A stretch of 64,000 nt of DNA, from contig NZ_CP121106.1 in NCBI RefSeq assembly GCF_029623755.1, forward strand, positions 496,001-560,000. Direction: 5' to 3'. The number at the start of each line of letters is the position of its first letter. The first letter of the stretch is position 1. The stretch is from Altererythrobacter sp. CAU 1644 (GTDB taxonomy: Bacteria; Pseudomonadota; Alphaproteobacteria; Sphingomonadales; Sphingomonadaceae). Positions 50,175 to 58,264 of the stretch are shown here, in pieces. Both the position numbers and the translations under genes were made by a program. The notes beneath the pieces were generated by a model. The model was given only the letters and a program-made list of their open reading frames with translations. It was not told the origin of the DNA and made no database searches.

Positions 50175-51167
50175 ATGTCGGCGGGATTGCTTGCAATTCG
50201 CCCGGCAGGATTCTTCGTGACCCTCATTCTCGTTCTCGGCGGCCTCGCCCTGCTTGCCATTGGCGGCGAACTGCTGGTGCGCGGCGCCGTCGGCATGTCG
50301 CAGGTGCTGCGGATCTCGCCGCTGCTGGCCGGCTTGACCATCGTCGGCTTCGGCACTTCGACGCCCGAGCTGGCGACCAGCATCCAGGCCGCCTTCGCCG
50401 GCGCGCCCGGCCTGGCACTCGGCAATGTCATCGGATCGAACATCGCCAACATCCTGCTGATCCTCGGCGTCTCGGCCGTGATCCTGCCGCTGGCGATCCG
50501 GCGCGAAGCCTTTGCGCGCGACGCGCTGGCGCTGGTCGTCTCGACCGTGCTCTGCATTATCGCCGTCATGCTCGGGACGATCGGCGCGGTGGCGGGGCTC
50601 GTCCTGCTCGCCGCGATGGTTGGCTATGTCGTGTGGGCCTATCTGTCGGAGCGCGAAGCGGGCGATCCGGAAGGCGAACGGCACGTCGCCGAACTCGCCG
50701 ACACCATGCCGCGCAGCCACAACGGCTGGATCCTCGCAGCGATGATCGCGGCGGGCCTCGTCGCGGCGATCGTCGGCGCGCGCCTGCTGGTCGCAGGGGC
50801 GGTTGAACTGGCGAGCGCGGCAGGCCTGTCGGAAGCGGTGATCGGGCTGACGATCGTGGCGATCGGGACTTCGCTGCCCGAGTTGATCGCCTGCGTCATC
50901 GCGGTGTGGCGCAAGCATCCGGAGGTGGCGCTCGGCAATGTCGTCGGCTCGAACATCTACAACGTGCTCGGTATCCTCGGCATCACCGCGATCATCCATC
51001 CGCTCGAGGTGCCGGCCGAAATCGTCCACTTCGACATCTGGGTGCTGGCCGGGGTCACCGCGCTGCTGCTGGTGCAGCTCCGCAGCGGCTGGAAGATCAC
51101 CCGCTGGGAAGGTGCGCTGCTGCTGGCTGTCTTCGCAGGCTACACCGGTTTCCTGCTGCTGCGATAA
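50175..51167 (+). CDS. Calcium/sodium antiporter (CaCA family, YrbG-like)
   Basis: 330 residues with ten or so membrane helices in two inverted halves. The two alpha-repeats show GFGTSTPELATS with GNVIGSNIANILLILG, and AIGTSLPELIACV with GNVVGSNIYNVLGILG. It exchanges cytoplasmic calcium for sodium or protons. ATG 50175 was used; a GTG at 50217 nearer the first helix is possible. Confidence 0.92.
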   Translation: MSAGLLAIRPAGFFVTLILVLGGLALLAIGGELLVRGAVGMSQVLRISPLLAGLTIVGFGTSTPELATSIQAAFAGAPGLALGNVIGSNIANILLILGVSAVILPLAIRREAFARDALALVVSTVLCIIAVMLGTIGAVAGLVLLAAMVGYVVWAYLSEREAGDPEGERHVAELADTMPRSHNGWILAAMIAAGLVAAIVGARLLVAGAVELASAAGLSEAVIGLTIVAIGTSLPELIACVIAVWRKHPEVALGNVVGSNIYNVLGILGITAIIHPLEVPAEIVHFDIWVLAGVTALLLVQLRSGWKITRWEGALLLAVFAGYTGFLLLR

Positions 51168-51292
51168 GCCGATCCGGCCCGACAAGCGGCTGGCGGCGAT
51201 GGTGACGCGAGAGAGATTCCGCTGAGGTAGGGCCGCCCGATAGAGAGGCCACGATCGACCCGATTGCGGACGTTCCTGCACCATCTCAATAT

Positions 51293-51319
51293 CGTCATTC
51301 CCGCGAAAGCGGGAATCCA
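51293..51319 (+). repeat. Palindromic repeat, left copy
   Basis: CGTCATTCCCGCG, AAA, GCGGGAATCCA: an interrupted palindrome that could form a hairpin. Read on the minus strand it supplies the last codons (PLSRE) and the TGA stop of the GIY-YIG gene. Confidence 0.9.
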
Positions 51320-51633
51320 TCCGAGGGCATGGCCTCGAACCCAAGATCTTCCGCAAGGTCGCGCCATCTCGGGTTCCCTTCCTCGATCAATTGGATTTTC
51401 CACGCGCGACGCCATTTCTTGAGCTGTTTCTCGCGCCGGATCGCATGCTCCATGGTTGAATGCTGCTCGAACCAAACGAGCCTGCGCACGCCATATCTAC
51501 TGGGCAATCACTCGGTCTCGCCGTTGCGATGCTGAGCGATACGTTGAAGTAATTGCGAGGTGACACCCAGGTAGAGCGTGCCATTGAAGGCTGAAGCGAG
51601 CAGATAGACGGTTGGCTGGAAATCACTATACAT
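51295..51633 (-). pseudogene. GIY-YIG nuclease family gene interrupted by an in-frame TGA
   Basis: Starting at ATG 51633 the frame reads a GIY-YIG domain (TVYLLASAFNGTLYLGVTS, then RIAQHRNGETE), meets TGA at 51510-51508 and continues in the same frame with RYGVRRLVWFEQH, AIRREKQLKKWRRAWKIQLIEEGNP and WRDLAEDLG, which is the normal rest of this small family. Where relatives have Gly-Phe-Thr the DNA reads TGA-TTG-CCC; a single G-to-T change of GGA would explain the stop. The next codon TTG could allow reinitiation. Otherwise the roughly 110-residue gene is complete. The intact family is a putative structure-specific or homing-like endonuclease. Confidence 0.8.
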
Positions 51634-51647
51634 CAAAGGCTTGATAG

Positions 51648-51674
51648 TGGATTCCCGCGTTCGCGGGAATGACG
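51648..51674 (-). repeat. Palindromic repeat, right copy
   Basis: The reverse complement equals the left copy except for one base in the loop. It starts 14 bases before the GIY-YIG start codon, where it may act on expression of that gene. Confidence 0.9.
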
Positions 51675-51787
51675 AAGAGCGGAAACTCGATAGACGTCCG
51701 CTTTCCACCTACCTCCAGACATTTTCCTACTCGCACCAATTCTGCCTAATCCACTGGCCTTCCGTCATCACCAACCGAGGCCACCCC

Positions 51788-52438
51788 ATGACCGCACAAG
51801 ACGTCCGCAAGTCCATCTTCGATACCGTCCGCACCATGCTACGGCGCGGCTTCCGCCAGTCCGAGGTCGAAGCGCTCGACCGGGTCATCGATGAGCTCGA
51901 GAATTGCACCCAGGACCGTGTTCCAAGTGTTCCATCGGTTCAGGATCCTCGCGCGAAACCTGGATCCATCGGGCCAGCCGGAATAGCGCTGATCAAGCGG
52001 TTCGAAGGCTGCGCCCGCCTGCGCCGCGACGGGCTGGTCGAAGCCTACCCCGATCCCGGGACCGGCGGCGAGCCATGGACCATCGGCTGGGGCGCGACCG
52101 GCCCCGACCATTTCCACGGCGGCCGGATCGGCCCCGGCACCGTGTGGACGCAAGAGCAATGCGATGCCCGGTTCGAGCGCGACCTCGCGCGCTATGCTGC
52201 AGAAGTCGCCCAGGCGGTAGGCGAGGCACCGACCAGCCAGTCGCAATTCGATGCCCTCACCAGCTTTCACTACAACACCGGCGCGATCTTTCGCGCGACG
52301 CTGACGCGCAAGCATATCGCGGGCGATCACGCCGGCGCGGCGGAAGAATTTCACCGCTGGAACAAGGCGGGTGGCCGCGTCCTCAAAGGGCTCGTCAGGC
52401 GGCGGCGCGAGGAAGCGATCCTTTATTTACAAGGCTGA
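51788..52438 (+). CDS. Phage-type lysozyme (glycoside hydrolase 24)
   Basis: 216 residues from ATG 51788. A 55-residue N-terminal part (DVRKSIFDTVRTMLRRGFRQSEVEALDRVIDE, read in two pieces) leads to a GH24 muramidase. The catalytic residues are Glu73 (KRFEGCARLR), Asp89 (AYPDPG) and Thr98 (WTIGWGAT). FDALTSFHYNTGA and HRWNKAGGRVLKGLVRRRREE complete the fold. There is no signal peptide, as in endolysins needing a holin, but no holin or other phage genes are near. It may be a captured phage gene or a cell-wall enzyme. Confidence 0.9.
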   Translation: MTAQDVRKSIFDTVRTMLRRGFRQSEVEALDRVIDELENCTQDRVPSVPSVQDPRAKPGSIGPAGIALIKRFEGCARLRRDGLVEAYPDPGTGGEPWTIGWGATGPDHFHGGRIGPGTVWTQEQCDARFERDLARYAAEVAQAVGEAPTSQSQFDALTSFHYNTGAIFRATLTRKHIAGDHAGAAEEFHRWNKAGGRVLKGLVRRRREEAILYLQG

Positions 52439-52499
52439 ATGGCGCGCAACCGGAACCAGACAAGGCCCCTTCCCGTTGCACAGCCAAAGGAGATTTCAA

Positions 52500-53480
52500 A
52501 TGTTAAGATTGCTCGCAGGGACGGCCGCGCTCGCATTGATCGCGATGCCCGTCCACGCCGACCCGGGCAATGGCAAGGGTAACGGCAAAGGAAAACCGGC
52601 TGCGGCCGCACAGTCGCAAGGCGGCGGCAAAGCCGATCGCGGCGGCCCCGACAAGGCTCGCGGCAAGCAGGATCGCGGCCCATCCGACCAGGCTGAGCGC
52701 GGCAACAAGCAACGCGCCAATCTCGATCGCGGCGATCGCGGCAAGGACCGTGGACCCAATTTCAAGCCGCAGCACGACCGCAGCGACAAGCCGGTCTTCG
52801 TCGGAAACGGCAAGGATCGGGGCAAGGATCGCGGCCCAGACTGGAACGATGGCCGCGAGTGGCGCGATGGCGACTATGCCGGCGGCTTCCTGCGCGAAGC
52901 GCTGGGGGTCAATCGCGGCGTGATCGACGGGTGCCCGCCGGGCCTGGCGAAGAAGCGCAACGGATGCCTTCCGCCTGGACAGGCGAAGAAGATGTACTCG
53001 GACTACCGCCCCGATTTCTTCGGCCTGCGCGGCCTGCGCGACGGTAGGTTCTTCTACAATGACGGCTATCTGCTGCGCTACGGCGCAGGCGGCCTGTCCG
53101 GCTACATCCCGCTGCTCGGCGGCGCGCTGTCGATCGGCAATAGCTGGCCGAACTACTACCAGCCCTATGAACTGCCGCGCTACTACACCGACTTCTACAG
53201 CCTCGGTGGGCCGGGCAGCTATCGCTATGCCGATAACGTGATCTATCGCGTCGACCCGGAAAGCGCCGCGATCATGTCGGTCGCCGCCCTGCTGACGGGA
53301 GACGATTTCACGATCGGCCAGCCGATGCCGCGCGGGTATGACGTTTACAACGTACCCTACGCCTATCGCGACCGGTACTACGACAGCCCCGAAGCGCATT
53401 ATCGCTATTCGGATGGTTACATCTACCGCATCGATCCGGAAACCGCGCTGATCACCGCGGCGATCGATATGCTCATCTGA
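52500..53480 (+). CDS. Secreted Gly/Lys/Arg/Asp-rich protein of unknown function
   Basis: 326 residues. A signal peptide (about 1-20, ending VHA) is followed by about 110 residues of repeats such as DRGKDRGP, NGKGNGKGK and DRGGPDKARGK. A folded C-terminal half contains PPGLAKKRNGCLPPGQAKK and tyrosine-rich tandem segments: SYRYADNVIYRVDPESAAI and HYRYSDGYIYRIDPETALI are two clear copies of a YRYxDxxIYRxDPExA unit. AGGAG precedes the ATG. I do not recognise the family; exported nucleic-acid or polyanion binding is a guess from the charge. Confidence 0.78.
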   Translation: MLRLLAGTAALALIAMPVHADPGNGKGNGKGKPAAAAQSQGGGKADRGGPDKARGKQDRGPSDQAERGNKQRANLDRGDRGKDRGPNFKPQHDRSDKPVFVGNGKDRGKDRGPDWNDGREWRDGDYAGGFLREALGVNRGVIDGCPPGLAKKRNGCLPPGQAKKMYSDYRPDFFGLRGLRDGRFFYNDGYLLRYGAGGLSGYIPLLGGALSIGNSWPNYYQPYELPRYYTDFYSLGGPGSYRYADNVIYRVDPESAAIMSVAALLTGDDFTIGQPMPRGYDVYNVPYAYRDRYYDSPEAHYRYSDGYIYRIDPETALITAAIDMLI

Positions 53481-53491
53481 CGAGGACCGAC

Positions 53492-54067
53492 ATGACCTAC
53501 AACACCCCCCGAGCGGCCTTCGCCGCAATAGGCGCCTTGTCCCTCATGGCCCTGTCCGCCTGCACCGATGTTTCATCGGACAAGGCGAACATGGAGACCC
53601 AGGAGAAGGTGTCGCAGACCGTTGCCGCGCTGATCGGCGAGGACGGCAAGTTCTCGACCCTGGCGCGCGAACTCAAGGACAGCAGCCTTTCGACCGTCCT
53701 CGACAGCCAGGCGAGCTACACCGTGCTCGCACCCACCAACGAGGTTTTCGAGGGTCTCGAAGGCGGCGAGGCGTTGCTTTCCGATGACGCCCAGGGCGCC
53801 GTGGTGGCAGCGCTGTTGCGCGAGCACATGATCCCCGGCGCGCTGACGCCCGAGGCGATCAGGCAGGCCATTGCCGACAACGGCGGGCCGGTAACGGTGC
53901 GCAGCTTCGGTGAAGACGACCTCAAATTCACGCTCGATGGCGATACCATCCTCGTATCGGGTCCGAATGGCACGCAGGCCCATATGTCGGGCGGCGCGCT
54001 GATCGGCAGCAACGGCGTGGTCATCCCGCTCGACGGGCTGGTTAGCGCCCCGCCCTCGGCACGGTAA
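53492..54067 (+). CDS. FAS1 (fasciclin) domain lipoprotein
   Basis: 191 residues. The signal peptide ends at lipobox LSAC (Cys24). A single FAS1 domain follows: FSTLARELKDSSLSTVLDS, SYTVLAPTNEVFEGL, LLREHMIPGALTPEAI and ALIGSNGVVIPLDGLV. FAS1 domains mediate adhesion to surfaces or proteins. It starts 11 bases after the Arg/Gly-rich protein gene, so the two are probably coexpressed. It converges on tamB. Confidence 0.92.
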   Translation: MTYNTPRAAFAAIGALSLMALSACTDVSSDKANMETQEKVSQTVAALIGEDGKFSTLARELKDSSLSTVLDSQASYTVLAPTNEVFEGLEGGEALLSDDAQGAVVAALLREHMIPGALTPEAIRQAIADNGGPVTVRSFGEDDLKFTLDGDTILVSGPNGTQAHMSGGALIGSNGVVIPLDGLVSAPPSAR

Positions 54068-54076
54068 TCACGCGGA

Positions 54077-57000
54077 TCAATAGTCCTTGCTGACCTCGGC
54101 AAGGACATTGTTGCGGCCGATGGTCGAAACGCTTCCCAGCAGCGCAAGCCAGCTGGTGATGCGGAATTCGACCTCGGTCGCACTGTATCCACGGCCATCG
54201 GTGATGATCTCGACATAGAACCGCCGGCCGAGGTTCTTGCCAAGCGCGACGCCCGTCCCGCGGTCGAGCGCCGGGTCTGCCCCGACGATGCGCAGCCGAT
54301 CTAGCCCGATCGAGCTGCGCAGCTGGTTGATCGGATCCATGCCTCCGCCGCCGCGCAGGCTGGCCAGAGCGCTGCCGAGCTGGAGCGCGTCGGTCGCCGA
54401 AAGGTTGGTGATCGAGGAGCCGAACAGCAGCCGCGAGAGGATTTCCTCTTCGGGCAGGGCCGGGTTCGAGGCAAAGGTGATCTCGGGCTGCTGGGCATTG
54501 CCGGTGACGTTGACGGTAACGCTGAGCCCGTCCTTCTCGGTCTCGGCCTCGATATCGAGGCGCGGATCGATCGGCACGTTCTCGTCGAACTCGATCCTGC
54601 CGCGCGTCAGTTCGAACCGAGTGCCGGCAAAGCTGTAGGCGCCGCGGACCACGCGCGCGTTTCCGCCGATACGCGGATCCTCGGTCGTGCCGCGAATGAG
54701 CACGTCGGCACCCCATTCGCTGTCGAGGCCCATGCCGTCGACTTCGATGCGGCTGCGCGCGGTGGCGTCGATAAGATAGCGCCATGGTGCTCCCGGTGCG
54801 CGCAGCGGGGCGATATCGGGCGGCATGTTGATCTCGCGCACAGTGACATTGGGCAGGCGCGCGTCTTCGGCCGCAGTGCCGAGCGACCAGCTCGCGCGGT
54901 CGACCCGCAGGCGCCCGGCGATGGTGCCGCCGTCCCCGTCGGACACGATCCGCAGCGGGCCGGTCACCGTCGCGGACAGCCCGTTGGCATTGAGCAGGCG
55001 TGCGTTCTTGGCTGCGGCCTTGAGATCGAGCACCGGTCCGCGACCCGGCGAGAGGTCGGCCAGGTCGACGATCCCGCCGCCCGTGATGGTGCCGCCATTG
55101 GGCGCCTTGCCGCGGAAGCTGGTGATCCGCAGGCGGGAGCCGATGAAAGTGCCCTTCGCCTTCACCTCGCGAATGTCGGTGCCCGAAAGCGAGCTCTGGA
55201 CCCGCAGGTCGTCGCTCGAGAGCGAACCGCGCACGCGCGGCTGCGCCAGCGATCCCGTAACGTCCGCCGCGATGGCCACCGGCCCGGTCAGGTCGAAACC
55301 GTCGACCGCTGCAAGGCGCCACAGCGCATCGGCTGCGCCCTGGTAGCGGAGCTGCCCGAAGAGATTGCCCGCCTGCAGCCGGTCGAACAGCGGCCCGCCA
55401 GATGGCAGGTCGGTTATCCGTGCCTGGAGCCTGCCGATGCGGCGGCCCTCGTCCTCGATCGCGGCGCGCGCCTCGAGGCGGCTGGCGGTGAGGTTCGCGA
55501 CCAGCGCAAGGTCGACCGGGCGCGAGGAAAGCACCAGGCCCGAACGGGTGAGATCGTCGATCTTGACCCGCGCCGAGCCGGTGGGCGGGACACCCCCGGT
55601 CGAGCGGAACTCGACCACTCCGCTGATCGTACCGCCCAGCCCCAGGTCGGGCACCGGCACGTCGGCGAGCGACAGCGGCATGTTGGCCAGCTTGAGATCA
55701 AGCGCCGTCTCGCCGCCGCCGAAAGCGCCTGCCGCAATCACCCGCCCTCTGCCGTAACCGATCTGGGCAGGGGCAAGACGCCACCCGCCACCATCCATCC
55801 TGGTCAGGACCGCGCGCCGCGGCATGGTGATCCGCTCGCCCGAGAAGCGACCGCGCATCAGCACCGCAACCTGATCCGGCGTAACGTCGGCATCGACCAA
55901 CATGTTGAAGCGGCTGCCGCGGCGCCCGGAAAGCGAGGCCACCACATCGCCCTTGCCATTGGTGACATTGGCCCTGGCCTCGAGCCTGCCGACGAACAGA
56001 TTGCCATAGCTGATACCGCGCCCGGTCATTTGCGCCTGGATCCGGTTATTTCCGTCTACCAGAAGGATATCGGCGTCTATATCTGCCTCACCCAAGGCTA
56101 TCGCTGTTTCGCCCCCGAACCTCGCATTGCGCGCCGTGAGGTCGACGATGAAACCCTGCCCTCCGCCCCTCGGCGCTAGCGCGATATTGCCATTGAGGCC
56201 TCCCCCCGCCAGCGCGAGAGTGCCTCTTGCCCCGCCCTCGGCAAGCGTGAGTTGGCCCGAAACGTCGGTCTTCCAAACCCGCAAGCTGGAGATATCGATG
56301 ACCGTCGGTCCGTCGGCGGGCGCGACAAGCGCAAGGTTGCCGGCGAAATCGCCCAGCATCGATTGCCCTGCGGTCTCGATTGCAAAGCCGTCACCGCTGG
56401 GAGCAAGAGCCACGCGCACGTCCTTCAGCCCGGCCGAAGGTAGCGGATCGGAAAACACCAGCACCGCCTGCGGACCGTCCGCAGCCAGCGCCGCCTCGAT
56501 GGTGAAGGGGCCGTATTGCGTGTGGCGACCACTTCCAGCCAGCGTGGTGCGGCCCTCCGCCACGCTCCCGTCGAGGCGCAAGGTGAGCTTCTCGGCCTCG
56601 AGATCAACGTCGCGGAAAGTCAGCGGATCATTCCCGCCAATCCCGATTCCTCCCTTGAGGCGGATGCGCGGGCCGGCGAGGTTGGCGATGGTCGCGTTAC
56701 TGACCTCGGTCACCTGCCCGGCGAAGTTGGCGCGCAGGTTCCACGAAGCACCGCCCGCAGTCTTGAAAACGATCTTGGCATTGGCATCGGCCACGCCGAT
56801 ATTTTCGAGCGTGAGGTCGCTCATTTCGACCGGTCCGGCGAGTGCGTAGGCGCCTTGCGCAAGATTGCCGCGCAGCGCCAGCCGCGCCGACAAGCCGGGG
56901 AATGCAATCCGCAGATTGTCGCCCAAGAGGCGATCGCCGACCAATTGCAGCGTCCCCTCAAGGCTGCCATCGACCAGCCGCGGGTCGATCCAGTCGCTAC

Positions 57001-58264
57001 CGCTGACTACTCTGCCGACATCGACGTCGAGCGGTACGGTCCAGCGACTGCCATCGTATCGGGCAGTTCCGCTCTGCGCGAGATCGAGCAACTGCGTTTC
57101 GCCGGAAACCAGTTCGCCCACCGCCAGTTGATGATCGGCCGACAGGTCGCGGAAAGCGCCGTCGAGCGTGGCGTCGATGCGCGCACCGCTGAGGGCGAGG
57201 CCTTCGCCGAACAGTTCCGGATCGAGCAGGCTTGCCTCGACGCGCAGACCGTCAAAGGCATTGTCGGCCAGGTCGATAGCGCCTTCTCCATTGCCGTCCA
57301 GCGCCGAAGTGACCAGTTCGAACCGCCCATCGACAACGCTATCCTCGAGAGTCCCTTTCGCCGACAGCGCGACCTTGCTGCCCAACGCACGGCCCAGCAG
57401 CCCTTCGAACACGCCCTCGGGTTCTAGCAGGCCGACTATGCCGTATTCGCCCGCGCGATTGGTTATCCGGAAGGCGGCAAAGCGCTCGTCCTGGCGTTGG
57501 ACCAGCGCGTGGCCCAGCCACCTGCTCCAGGTCCCATCGCCCTCGATGCGTGCGCGATACCCTTCTTCGGCGCCGATCATGCCGGCAATCACGCCGCCCT
57601 TGGGTGCACGGTAATCAAGCGCCAGGTCGAAGCGATCGCCGTCGGGCTCGGCATGAAGCAACAGGGCGAGCTTGTCTTCGCGCCCGAGCGTGCCATCGGC
57701 ATCGAGGTAAACCCTTCCCGCCCTGATATCGGCCTTGGCGGTCATATCTACACGCTGCGCCTCATCATTCACCACGCCGGGCGCGATAGTGAGATTGTCG
57801 ATCTCCAGCTTGTCCACGCGGATGTCGAAATCGGGCAGTATCGGGGCGTCGGGATCGCCCGGCAGCAGCTCGGGCCAGCGGCTCAGCGTTCCGCGCCTGG
57901 CCGACAGTTCGCGCACGTCGAGTCCGCTGGTGAGCCAGGCGAGCGGGCGCCAGTCGAGTTCGACCCGCGGGATGACGAGAAACTCGCCCTTGGGATCGTA
58001 AACGACCACGTCGTGCAACACGGCCTCGCCATAGAGGTCGCCGTCGATCCGGCCGACGGTGAAGCGAAGACCCGACGCCGGTGCGACTTGCGCGATCTGG
58101 TCGGCAATCAACCGTTTGCCGAACGGCGAGTTGATGGCGATCAACGCCAACACCATGGGCGCCAGCAGTATCGCGAGCGCCCAGCCGATCCGCTTGGCCC
58201 AGCGCCGCTTGCGCTTGCGCGGCGGCGTTTCCTCTTGAGGCTCGATGATCTCGACCTCGGCCAT
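54077..58264 (-). CDS. tamB: Translocation/assembly module protein TamB
   Basis: 1395 residues. An N-terminal membrane anchor (about 27-45, WALAILLAPMVLALIAI) is followed by a very long beta-helical AsmA/DUF490-type groove and the conserved C-terminal TamB domain (about 1060-1395, with INMPPDIAPLRAPG, VVRGAYSFAGTRFEL, PRLDIEAETEKDGLSVTV-like strands and EEEILSRLLFGSS). It spans the periplasm and moves phospholipids or outer-membrane proteins together with TamA. Its start shares one base with the tamA stop. Confidence 0.95.
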   Translation of the reverse strand: MAEVEIIEPQEETPPRKRKRRWAKRIGWALAILLAPMVLALIAINSPFGKRLIADQIAQVAPASGLRFTVGRIDGDLYGEAVLHDVVVYDPKGEFLVIPRVELDWRPLAWLTSGLDVRELSARRGTLSRWPELLPGDPDAPILPDFDIRVDKLEIDNLTIAPGVVNDEAQRVDMTAKADIRAGRVYLDADGTLGREDKLALLLHAEPDGDRFDLALDYRAPKGGVIAGMIGAEEGYRARIEGDGTWSRWLGHALVQRQDERFAAFRITNRAGEYGIVGLLEPEGVFEGLLGRALGSKVALSAKGTLEDSVVDGRFELVTSALDGNGEGAIDLADNAFDGLRVEASLLDPELFGEGLALSGARIDATLDGAFRDLSADHQLAVGELVSGETQLLDLAQSGTARYDGSRWTVPLDVDVGRVVSGSDWIDPRLVDGSLEGTLQLVGDRLLGDNLRIAFPGLSARLALRGNLAQGAYALAGPVEMSDLTLENIGVADANAKIVFKTAGGASWNLRANFAGQVTEVSNATIANLAGPRIRLKGGIGIGGNDPLTFRDVDLEAEKLTLRLDGSVAEGRTTLAGSGRHTQYGPFTIEAALAADGPQAVLVFSDPLPSAGLKDVRVALAPSGDGFAIETAGQSMLGDFAGNLALVAPADGPTVIDISSLRVWKTDVSGQLTLAEGGARGTLALAGGGLNGNIALAPRGGGQGFIVDLTARNARFGGETAIALGEADIDADILLVDGNNRIQAQMTGRGISYGNLFVGRLEARANVTNGKGDVVASLSGRRGSRFNMLVDADVTPDQVAVLMRGRFSGERITMPRRAVLTRMDGGGWRLAPAQIGYGRGRVIAAGAFGGGETALDLKLANMPLSLADVPVPDLGLGGTISGVVEFRSTGGVPPTGSARVKIDDLTRSGLVLSSRPVDLALVANLTASRLEARAAIEDEGRRIGRLQARITDLPSGGPLFDRLQAGNLFGQLRYQGAADALWRLAAVDGFDLTGPVAIAADVTGSLAQPRVRGSLSSDDLRVQSSLSGTDIREVKAKGTFIGSRLRITSFRGKAPNGGTITGGGIVDLADLSPGRGPVLDLKAAAKNARLLNANGLSATVTGPLRIVSDGDGGTIAGRLRVDRASWSLGTAAEDARLPNVTVREINMPPDIAPLRAPGAPWRYLIDATARSRIEVDGMGLDSEWGADVLIRGTTEDPRIGGNARVVRGAYSFAGTRFELTRGRIEFDENVPIDPRLDIEAETEKDGLSVTVNVTGNAQQPEITFASNPALPEEEILSRLLFGSSITNLSATDALQLGSALASLRGGGGMDPINQLRSSIGLDRLRIVGADPALDRGTGVALGKNLGRRFYVEIITDGRGYSATEVEFRITSWLALLGSVSTIGRNNVLAEVSKDY

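Larger units (their letters stand above)
51293..51674. mobile_element. 382-bp unit: inverted palindromic repeats around a GIY-YIG gene
   Basis: Two 27-bp repeats (51293-51319 and 51648-51674) differ by one base, each is itself palindromic, and they face each other with GIY-YIG nuclease code between them. The outer ends are both CGTCATTCCC. No target duplication is evident. Similar repeat sequences are scattered in many bacterial genomes; that small GIY-YIG genes travel with them is my inference. Confidence 0.5.

Noticed and set aside
50121..51356. Minus-strand frame of 411 codons
   Set aside because: It lies opposite the CaCA antiporter, consists of RD/RQ-rich low-complexity sequence and is a GC-frame shadow; its DSRFRGND start is only the palindromic repeat translated.
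51788..54067. Prophage remnant around the lysozyme gene
   Set aside because: No holin, spanin, integrase, capsid, tail or attachment repeat is visible near it; the neighbours are chromosomal envelope genes.
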